Part shown: positions 1 through 5,248 of the stretch, one piece after another
Layout: each line of letters begins with the position of its first letter
Position numbering within the stretch: position 1 is the first letter of the stretch
Translations under genes and position numbers: made by a program
DNA from: QPJE01 sp051747745
Lineage (GTDB): Bacteria; Bacillota; Halanaerobiia; Halanaerobiales; Halanaerobiaceae
Assembly (NCBI GenBank): GCA_051747745.1
Contig: JBNJGL010000076.1
Location: 1-7,709 of the forward strand
Length of the DNA stretch: 7,709 nt
Direction of reading: 5' to 3'
The notes under the pieces: model-generated
What the model was told of the DNA's origin: nothing
Database searches by the model: none
Seen by the model: the letters and a program-made list of their open reading frames with translations, nothing else

Positions 1-9
1 TTATATATA

Positions 10-38
10 TTGACAAAAAATTCAAAAAATGATACACT
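10..38 (+). promoter_or_regulatory. Sigma-A-type promoter of the GntR regulator gene
   Basis: A perfect -35 hexamer TTGACA (10-15) is followed after exactly 17 nt by TACACT (33-38), which matches TATAAT at 4 of 6 positions. Transcription would begin near 44-47, giving a leader of about 40 nt before the ATG at 85. The placement argues against the in-frame GTG at 52 as the start, because that codon would sit almost at the 5' end of the message with no room for a ribosome site. The assignment is by consensus only. Confidence 0.7.
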
Positions 39-55
39 TTTTTTAATATAAGTGA

Positions 56-64
56 TGTCTGACA
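56..64. promoter_or_regulatory. Short palindrome, possible autoregulatory operator
   Basis: TGTCTGACA is a perfect dyad with 4-bp arms around a central T, about 10 nt downstream of the predicted transcription start and just before the regulator's ribosome site. GntR/HutC-type proteins often bind short dyads with TGTC/GACA or GTNTAC-like halves, and binding here would block elongation of its own message. The arms are short and I found no full second copy ahead of the transporter operon, so this is only a candidate. Confidence 0.25.
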
Positions 65-84
65 AGTTAAAAAGGGGAAAATTA

Positions 85-816
85 ATGAATAAATTAAAAA
101 AATCTGTTTCTTTAAGTACTAAAATTAAAAGAAAGATTTTAGAATACATAAAAAATAACAGCTATAAGCCAGATGAAAGCCTTCCTTCAGAATTTGTTTT
201 GATGGATCTGTTTAATGTAAGCAGATATACTGTGAGAGAAGCTCTTGCTCTTTTAGAACAGGAAAATATACTCTATAAAATACATGGAAAAGGAACTTTT
301 GTAAATAAAATTCCTGTACAGATTGAAAGTGGCCTGGAAAAACTGCAGAGTATTACTGATATTATTAAAGATTTTGGATATATTCCAGGTACTGTCTGGG
401 TGGATATTAGTGAAAGAGAACCAACTGAAGATATGGTAGAAAAACTTGAATTAGAGGCAGGAGAAAAAGTTGTAACTTTTACAAGAATTAGAAAAGCAAG
501 TAATATTCATGCTGTATATTGTATAGATACTGTTAAAAAAAATGATCTCAATACTAAAGTAGAAGAAAAGATAGAAAAAGAATCCTTTTTTGATTTTTTT
601 CAGTCAGAATGTGGGATTGAAATAGAATATGCTGTTGCGGACATTATTCCTGTAGAGCCTGACAGAGAGATGATAGATAATATGGATATTAGTGGAGAAG
701 AGTTTTTTCTTCTTTTAAATCAGATTCATTATGATAAAGAAGGAATTCCCCGTATATATTCTAAAGATTATTTTAATACTGAAGTTTTTAAATTTAAAGT
801 AAATAGATTTAAATAA
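85..816 (+). CDS. GntR family (HutC/UTRA subfamily) transcriptional regulator
   Basis: A 243-residue DNA-binding regulator, probably a ligand-responsive repressor of the downstream transport and salvage genes. Residues 10-75 form the GntR winged helix-turn-helix: LPSE (33-36), the recognition segment VSRYTVREAL (45-54), and the wing GKGTFV (68-73). Residues from about 80 to 240 fit the UTRA effector-binding domain, which in this family senses small metabolites such as sugars, amino acids or phosphorylated intermediates. The ATG at 85 is preferred over the in-frame GTG at 52 or ATG at 55 because AAAGGGG (71-77) lies 7 nt upstream and the promoter at 10-38 would start the message near 45. It is followed by its own terminator, so it is probably transcribed separately from the transporter operon. 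Family assignment is firm. The effector cannot be read from sequence; the neighbourhood suggests a methylthio-nucleoside, methionine-related or sugar-phosphate ligand. Confidence 0.9.
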   Translation: MNKLKKSVSLSTKIKRKILEYIKNNSYKPDESLPSEFVLMDLFNVSRYTVREALALLEQENILYKIHGKGTFVNKIPVQIESGLEKLQSITDIIKDFGYIPGTVWVDISEREPTEDMVEKLELEAGEKVVTFTRIRKASNIHAVYCIDTVKKNDLNTKVEEKIEKESFFDFFQSECGIEIEYAVADIIPVEPDREMIDNMDISGEEFFLLLNQIHYDKEGIPRIYSKDYFNTEVFKFKVNRFK

Positions 817-820
817 ATTT

Positions 821-854
821 TTCCAACCAGAGTATAGCTTTTGTTGGGATTTTA
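821..854 (+). terminator. Rho-independent terminator after the GntR gene
   Basis: TTCCAAC (821-827) pairs with GTTGGGA (843-849) with one G-T pair. After one C/T mismatch the stem continues AGAG (829-832) with CTTT (838-841), leaving a 5-nt loop. A T-rich tract TTTTATT follows. It begins 4 nt after the stop codon and should separate the regulator transcript from the operon downstream. Confidence 0.75.
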
Positions 855-909
855 TTAAGATATTTTCTATAAAACATTTTTTAGAAGAAAAAGATAAATT
901 AGCAAATAG

Positions 910-934
910 AGCAAATTTTTTAGAAAAATTAGCT
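910..934. promoter_or_regulatory. 25-bp near-perfect palindrome upstream of the ECF operon
   Basis: Arms 910-920 (AGCAAATTTTT) and 924-934 (AAAAATTAGCT) pair at 10 of 11 positions around a 3-nt centre; the one mismatch is A913/A931. It lies about 80 nt ahead of the ATPase start and overlaps the only promoter candidate I can see, so it could be the operator of the adjacent GntR regulator or a leader hairpin. The AT-rich background raises the chance of a fortuitous dyad, but the matching GC-containing ends (AGC/GCT) make it more than a plain A/T run. Confidence 0.35.
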
Positions 935-949
935 CATCTATGTTAAAAT
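920..949 (+). promoter_or_regulatory. Weak promoter candidate for the ECF/salvage operon
   Basis: The -10-like TAAAAT (944-949) matches TATAAT at 5 of 6 positions. The best -35 match at an acceptable distance is TTAGAA (920-925), 3 of 6, with an 18-nt spacer. The -35 lies inside the palindrome at 910-934, a position where a bound repressor would occlude polymerase. An alternative TTGAAA at 966-971 has no good -10 partner. An operon promoter must lie in 855-1000 unless the upstream terminator leaks, but the exact site is uncertain. Confidence 0.3.
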
Positions 950-1015
950 CAAGGTATATTAAATATTGAAATTATAAAATTTATTTATTCAAAATTATAA
1001 GGGAGGCTGAAGATT

Positions 1016-2734
1016 TTGACAGAAAAACAATCTCATGCTGTAGAGATTACAGATCTTAAATTTAAATATAAAGATCAGGAAGAAGAATCAGCACTTAAAA
1101 ATATTAACCTCAATATTGATAGAGGTCAATTTGTTGTAATTATGGGTCCAAGTGGAGCCGGAAAATCAACACTTGCTAACTGTTTAAATGGTCTGATTCC
1201 ACATTTTAAACGTGGAGATTTTTCCGGCAAAGTGATGGTGAACAATAAAGATACTGCCGATAATAAGGTAAGTACAATGGCAAAAGAAATAGGACTGGTG
1301 TTTCAGGATTTTGAAGCTCAGCTTTTTTCCACAAATCTGGAACTGGAAATTGCATTTGGCCCGGAAAATTTTAAATTTCCGAGAGAAAGAATAAAAGAAA
1401 GAATAAAAAAAGTGTTAAAAACAGTAAAACTGGAAGGCCTGGAAAATAGGCAGCCGTCTACACTTTCTGGAGGACAGAAACAGAGGCTGGCAATTGGCTC
1501 AGTACTATCTTTTGAACCTGATATAATCTGTATGGATGAACCAACAACTGATCTTGATCCACTTGGGAAGCTTGGTATTTTTAATATAGCAGAAGAATTA
1601 CATGAACAGAGTGACCTAACATTGATAATTATTGAACATGAAACAGAAGAAGCATTAAATGGTGACAGACTTTTAATAATGGATGAAGGTGAAATTCTCC
1701 GGGATGGAAAACCAGAAGATGTTTTAAAAGAAGTTGGTTTTATAGATAAAATAGGAATAATGTCACTTCAGATCCCAAAATATTTTTCTAAAATTTCTGA
1801 TCTTCCACAAAAAGATCTTCCCCTTACTCCGGAAGAAGGACTGGAGTTTTTTGATAGGCTTGGTTTTGAAATAAATGATGATAAATATCAAGAAATACTG
1901 GATAAAGAAAAAAAGAGAAGTGAAGAATATGGTGAGAAGATAATAGAAGTAAAAAATCTTCACCACACATATTCTGATGGAACAGAAGCATTAAAAGGTA
2001 TTGATCTTGATATTAGAGATGGAGAATTTATTGCTGTTTTAGGACATAATGGAAGTGGGAAAACAACTCTTGTAAAACACTTCAATGCTCTTCTTGAACC
2101 GACAGAAGGAAGTGTGAAAATTAGTGGTAAAGAGACTGTTGATTCAAGTATTTTTGAAATAGGGAAAAAAATTGCCTATGCATTTCAAAATCCAGATCAT
2201 CAGATATTTGCTGATACAGTTTATGAAGAAGTTGCTTTTAGCCCTAAAATACGAGGTGTATCTGAAGAAGAAATCGACTTGAGAGTTAAAGAAGCACTAG
2301 AATCGGTGGATATGCTGGGATATGAAGAAGAAGACCCATTTTCTCTAACTAAAGGAGAAAGACAGAGAATAGCGGTTGCTTCTATTTTATCGGCAAGACC
2401 AAAAGTTATAATACTGGATGAACCAACAACTGGCCTTGATTACAGTGAACAGAAGCAGATGATGGAGCTTATTAAAAAATTAAATGAACAGGGTCATACT
2501 ATTGTAATGATAACACATACCATGTGGGTTGTTTCTGAGTATGCACATCGGGTTGCAGTTATAAATGAAGGTGAATTGAGTATGTGTGGCAGCATAAGAG
2601 AGATATTTCAGAGAGAAGAAGAGCTTATGAAATCATATCTTAAAACACCTCATATAGTGAGTATGAGTAATAAACTGGGGAAAACATTTTTATCAGTTGA
2701 AGAAATGATCAGCTGTACAGAAGGGGGAAGATAA
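1016..2734 (+). CDS. ECF transporter energy-coupling ATPase, two ABC domains in one chain (YkoD/MtsB-like)
   Basis: A 572-residue cytoplasmic protein carrying two complete ABC ATPase halves, the form in which some ECF vitamin and metabolite importers encode EcfA and EcfA' as a fusion. Half 1 (about 8-245): Walker A GPSGAGKST (44-52), Q-loop Gln97, signature LSGGQ (150-154), Walker B with Asp174 and catalytic Glu175, switch His208. Half 2 (about 308-545): Walker A GHNGSGKTT (343-351), Gln391, degenerate signature LTKGE (444-448), Asp468/Glu469, His501. Both halves keep all hydrolysis residues. A linker of roughly 60 residues (245-307), rich in charged residues toward its end, joins them. Translation starts at TTG 1016 with GGAGG at 1002-1006, 9 nt upstream; no in-frame ATG exists nearby. 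The T-component gene follows after 1 nt and the S component lies downstream, so the complete importer is encoded here. It would hydrolyse ATP to drive uptake; the fold does not reveal the substrate. Duplicated ATPases are known in thiamine-precursor (YkoD) and methionine-regulated ECF systems. Confidence 0.93.
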   Translation: MTEKQSHAVEITDLKFKYKDQEEESALKNINLNIDRGQFVVIMGPSGAGKSTLANCLNGLIPHFKRGDFSGKVMVNNKDTADNKVSTMAKEIGLVFQDFEAQLFSTNLELEIAFGPENFKFPRERIKERIKKVLKTVKLEGLENRQPSTLSGGQKQRLAIGSVLSFEPDIICMDEPTTDLDPLGKLGIFNIAEELHEQSDLTLIIIEHETEEALNGDRLLIMDEGEILRDGKPEDVLKEVGFIDKIGIMSLQIPKYFSKISDLPQKDLPLTPEEGLEFFDRLGFEINDDKYQEILDKEKKRSEEYGEKIIEVKNLHHTYSDGTEALKGIDLDIRDGEFIAVLGHNGSGKTTLVKHFNALLEPTEGSVKISGKETVDSSIFEIGKKIAYAFQNPDHQIFADTVYEEVAFSPKIRGVSEEEIDLRVKEALESVDMLGYEEEDPFSLTKGERQRIAVASILSARPKVIILDEPTTGLDYSEQKQMMELIKKLNEQGHTIVMITHTMWVVSEYAHRVAVINEGELSMCGSIREIFQREEELMKSYLKTPHIVSMSNKLGKTFLSVEEMISCTEGGR

Positions 2735-2735
2735 T

Positions 2736-3494
2736 ATGGATATGTTCTTATATATGGATAAGGATACTTTTGTACATAATCTTGACCCCAGAACAAAAAT
2801 ATTTGTGATGTTTGGGACATTTACAGTTGCATTACTTTTCAATTCTCTTCCTGTGCTTTTAGCCCTGGCAGCTTTAGTGCTTTTTTATGGATATTCAGGT
2901 GGAGTGCTTTCTAATCTAAAAAGAATTAGAGTTATCTTATTTATGATTGCACTTATGTCTATTTTAATCTGGTCAGTTGTGGGAGGTGGTGAAACAAAAT
3001 TACTCGGGCCAATTACTTTAGAAGGATTTATTTATGGGTTGACTGTTGCAGTTAAATTTAATGTAATGATAATAGCAGGAATGATATTTTTGAGCTCTAC
3101 AACTATTGAGGGTATTTCACTTGGTCTGGTAAAATTAAAAATTCCATATAGAGGAGCATTTGCTTTTTCTACGGCAATTAGGCTTGTGCCGATGATTGTT
3201 GGAACTAGCTATACTATTACTCAGGCACAGCGTTCGCGCGGGCTTGACCTTGATTCAGGATCTATTTTTGAAAAAATAAAAAAATATGTACCACTTATTA
3301 TTCCCACCTTTGTTTCTGTTATAAGAGGGACAAATATCTTTTCTATGGCATTAGAATCTAAAGGATTTGGTTATGATTCCGAAAGAAGCAACTATCTGCA
3401 GTTAAGTTATAAAAAAAGCGATTATATATTTATGATAATAACATTTATTTTAGTAGCAGTATCAGTTTATGTTAAACTTGCATTTAATTTTTAA
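2736..3494 (+). CDS. ECF transporter transmembrane (T) component, EcfT/CbiQ family
   Basis: A 252-residue integral membrane protein that couples the two ATPase domains to the substrate-binding component. Hydrophobic spans are visible at about 22-50, 64-82, 97-120, 141-160 and 228-248. The two short Arg-centred coupling motifs of T components, which insert into grooves of the ATPases, appear as AQRSRG (164-169) and ALESKG (205-210); the second has Lys where Arg is more common. The N-terminal HNLDPRTK (14-21) is the usual start of the family's first helix. The start ATG 2736 is 1 nt after the ATPase stop, and its ribosome site AAGGGGG (2721-2727) lies within the end of the ATPase gene, indicating tight co-expression. 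Length is normal for the family. It belongs with the ATPase at 1016-2734 and the S component at 4393-5190. Confidence 0.92.
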   Translation: MDMFLYMDKDTFVHNLDPRTKIFVMFGTFTVALLFNSLPVLLALAALVLFYGYSGGVLSNLKRIRVILFMIALMSILIWSVVGGGETKLLGPITLEGFIYGLTVAVKFNVMIIAGMIFLSSTTIEGISLGLVKLKIPYRGAFAFSTAIRLVPMIVGTSYTITQAQRSRGLDLDSGSIFEKIKKYVPLIIPTFVSVIRGTNIFSMALESKGFGYDSERSNYLQLSYKKSDYIFMIITFILVAVSVYVKLAFNF

Positions 3495-3514
3495 ATTATA
3501 TTTTTAGACAAAAC

Positions 3515-3520
3515 AGGGAG
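3515..3520 (+). promoter_or_regulatory. Ribosome binding site that places the phosphorylase start at TTG 3529
   Basis: AGGGAG ends exactly on the G of the in-frame GTG at 3520, so that GTG cannot be served by it. The TTG at 3529 is 8 nt downstream, an ideal spacing, and gives an N-terminus running directly into the family's first beta strand (MEKAVIGGTG). Confidence 0.7.
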
Positions 3521-3528
3521 TGAGTTAT

Positions 3529-4296
3529 TTGGAAAAAGCAGTTATAGGTGGAACAGGAGTATATGATTTAAGTGATAAAAAGGAGAGTAAAACTGTAAAA
3601 ACGGAATATGGAGATGCAGAAGTAGATATTATTGAATTTGGCGGTGAAAAAATAGTATTTCTGGCCAGACATGGAAGAGACCACTCTAAACCACCACATC
3701 AGATAAATTATAAGGCTAATATGAAGGCCCTGCAGAAACTTGGTGTACGCTATGTTTATGCAACTGCAGCAGTAGGTTCCTGTAATGAAAAGTATGGGCC
3801 GGGAGATATAGTAGTGGTTAATGATTTTCTGGATTTTACTAAAAGACGGCAGCTTACCTTTTTTGAAGGAGAAGATATGCCTGTAAAACATTTTGATATG
3901 AGTGATCCTTACTGCAGCAATCTCAGAAGTAAATTTTATGACAAAGCAGAAGAGAAAGGGCTGCAAATTGCAGGAAGTGGTGTCTATGTTTGTACAGAAG
4001 GACCGCGATTTGAAACAGCTGCCGAAATAAGAATGTTCCAGCAGCTGGGTGGAGATGTTGTTGGAATGACAGGGGTTCCAGAGGTTGTGCTGGCTAAAGA
4101 ATTGGGGATCTGTTATTCTTCAGCTGCAATAATAACTAACTGGTGTACAGGGATGAAGTCGGAAGTTTCAGGCCATGAAATAAAAAGTTCACTGGCAGGT
4201 AATAAAGAAAAAATTACAGAAGTAATTCTAAATATTTTTGAAGATGGACTTGATCAGGAACACTGCAGATGTACTGAAGCTGCTATTAATGTTTAA
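3529..4296 (+). CDS. mtnP: 5'-methylthioadenosine/5'-methylthioinosine phosphorylase (MTAP/MTIP family)
   Basis: A 255-residue cytosolic purine nucleoside phosphorylase of the trimeric MTAP branch. It would cleave a 5'-methylthio-nucleoside with phosphate to methylthioribose-1-phosphate and free base, the first committed step of methionine salvage. Visible motifs: phosphate loop GGTG (7-10), RHGR (47-50) followed by HSKPPHQINYKAN (52-64), whose PPH-x-INY is typical of methylthio-nucleoside members, AAVGS (80-84), and the ribose/base segment EGPRFET (157-163) with MTGVPE (180-185). The base-binding loop reads TNW (203-205) where human MTAP has T-D-Y-D. Asn at this place is found in 6-oxopurine phosphorylases, so methylthioinosine may be the real substrate (see findings). 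The start is TTG 3529, chosen from the ribosome site at 3515-3520. The gene lies 34 nt after the T-component gene, so it is likely in the same operon. Family is secure; substrate base is uncertain. Confidence 0.88.
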   Translation: MEKAVIGGTGVYDLSDKKESKTVKTEYGDAEVDIIEFGGEKIVFLARHGRDHSKPPHQINYKANMKALQKLGVRYVYATAAVGSCNEKYGPGDIVVVNDFLDFTKRRQLTFFEGEDMPVKHFDMSDPYCSNLRSKFYDKAEEKGLQIAGSGVYVCTEGPRFETAAEIRMFQQLGGDVVGMTGVPEVVLAKELGICYSSAAIITNWCTGMKSEVSGHEIKSSLAGNKEKITEVILNIFEDGLDQEHCRCTEAAINV

Positions 4297-4298
4297 AT

Positions 4299-4350
4299 TT
4301 CTGAGTATAAATTAATATGATTATTTTATGACCACTTAAAAAACTCAGAA
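4299..4350 (+). other. Long imperfect intergenic hairpin, possible attenuator, processing site or weak terminator
   Basis: TTCTGAGT (4299-4306) pairs perfectly with ACTCAGAA (4343-4350). Stacked directly inside it, ATAAATTAAT (4307-4316) pairs at 9 of 10 positions with ATTATTTTAT (4320-4329) around a 3-nt loop, leaving a 13-nt single-sided bulge (4330-4342). The 3' side is followed by TTTATTAAAT rather than a clean U-run, so it is a poor classical terminator. It sits between the phosphorylase and S-component genes and could adjust their relative expression. I recognise no known riboswitch class in it. Confidence 0.45.
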
Positions 4351-4392
4351 TTTATTAAATCAAAGAAACTATTTTACAAGGGGGAGTTTTTA

Positions 4393-5190
4393 ATGAAGGA
4401 AGTATTTAGTATGTGGAAATCAACCAAGATGGTTGTACTTGTTGCACTCTGTGCCGGATTATATGCGGCTCTATTAATTCCATTTAAATCTATAGTATTA
4501 ATTCCAGGTATTACAGAAGTCAGACCTGCAAGTGCATTACCTGTTGTGATGGGATTATTGTTTGGACCGGCCGGAGCCTGGGGATCAGCTATTGGAAACT
4601 TAATAGGAGATTTTTTTGGATCACTTGGTATAGGAAGTATATTTGGCTTTGTTGGTAACTTTATGTTTGCATATATACCTTATAAAGTATGGACTAATAT
4701 GGGCCTTGTAAATAAAAATGATAAAGAACCTGATCTCAAATCTGGAAGAAAAATATGGGCATTTATAGTTGCAGCTCTTGGAGGCGCTTTAGGCTGTGCT
4801 TTAATTATTGGCTGGGGACTTGAATTACTCGGCATGGTACCTTTTGCTGCCCTGGGTGCAATTATTTCTCTCAATAATTCTATTCCTTCTATAGTACTCG
4901 GAATACCACTGCTTATTGTACTTTATCCCAGAATTAAAAAATGGGATTTAATGTGGACAGACATACTTCATCCAGAAGATATGCCTAAAACCGGGGCAAC
5001 AGCAAGAATGGGATCTATTATTATGTATATAGGAGTTATGTTTGGTCTTCTGGGAGGTCTGGCAGTTGCTGCAGGTGCAGCGGGACAGGAATTATTTAGC
5101 TTTGCCGGTCAGGCAGGAGAAGGAACCAGTGTTATATTAGTGGCAGGTATTGGAGTTGCTGCAACATTTATTGGTAGTTTTATGCAGTAA
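4393..5190 (+). CDS. ECF transporter substrate-binding (S) component
   Basis: A 265-residue, very hydrophobic membrane protein that would bind the imported small molecule and dock onto the T/ATPase module encoded upstream. The N-terminal helix (11-30) contains ALCAGLYAALL, an ECF S-component pattern in which small residues pack on the T component. It is followed by EVRPASALPVVMGLLFGP (42-59), GNLIGD (68-73) and GSIFGFVGNF (81-90), a glycine-rich core typical of the fold. Further spans lie at about 120-142 and 146-177. Unusually, two more hydrophobic segments (206-230 and 246-263) follow a polar stretch (181-204). Most S components are near 180-200 residues with six helices, so this tail is extra. 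The start ATG 4393 has AAGGGGGAG (4378-4386) 6 nt upstream. The ligand cannot be read from sequence; the neighbours suggest a methionine-related, methylthio-nucleoside or sugar compound. The MtsA-type (methionine-regulated ECF) label is my recollection of a similar arrangement, not a match I could run. Confidence 0.8.
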   Translation: MKEVFSMWKSTKMVVLVALCAGLYAALLIPFKSIVLIPGITEVRPASALPVVMGLLFGPAGAWGSAIGNLIGDFFGSLGIGSIFGFVGNFMFAYIPYKVWTNMGLVNKNDKEPDLKSGRKIWAFIVAALGGALGCALIIGWGLELLGMVPFAALGAIISLNNSIPSIVLGIPLLIVLYPRIKKWDLMWTDILHPEDMPKTGATARMGSIIMYIGVMFGLLGGLAVAAGAAGQELFSFAGQAGEGTSVILVAGIGVAATFIGSFMQ

Positions 5191-5248
5191 ACTTAGAAAT
5201 TTAAGAAAGATGGATAATCTGTTTTTAGATAGGGAAAGAGGTTAAAAG

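Noticed and set aside
52..84. N-terminal extension of the GntR gene from GTG 52 or ATG 55
   Set aside because: The predicted transcription start is near 45 and there is no ribosome site ahead of it, whereas AAAGGGG at 71-77 serves ATG 85.
962..1000. Inverted repeat AATATTGAA/TTCAAAATT (962-970, 988-996) and direct repeat AAATTATAA (969-977, 992-1000)
   Set aside because: Arms are almost pure A/T in an extremely AT-rich leader, so chance occurrence is likely; kept out of the feature list.
3520..3528. GTG 3520 as the phosphorylase start
   Set aside because: Its G is the last base of the AGGGAG ribosome site; TTG 3529 is properly spaced and gives the expected N-terminus.
3568..3966. 132-codon minus-strand open frame
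   Set aside because: It lies wholly within the phosphorylase gene on the other strand, has Cys/Ile/Phe-rich low-quality composition and no ribosome site; it is a shadow of a real gene. The shorter minus-strand frames at 1763-1966, 4680-4874, 5283-5579, 5678-5890, 6500-6685, 6579-6773 and 7160-7387 are rejected for the same reason.
4319..4350. preQ1-like riboswitch tail (TTAAAAAACT) ahead of the S component
   Set aside because: The A-rich tail resembles preQ1-I, but the required upstream stem with its C-rich loop is absent, and the segment is better explained by the hairpin at 4299-4350.
5210..5245. 11-codon frame in the gap before the PLP gene, possible leader peptide
   Set aside because: It has no ribosome site or run of regulatory codons, and it overlaps the PLP gene's ribosome site; nothing supports translation.
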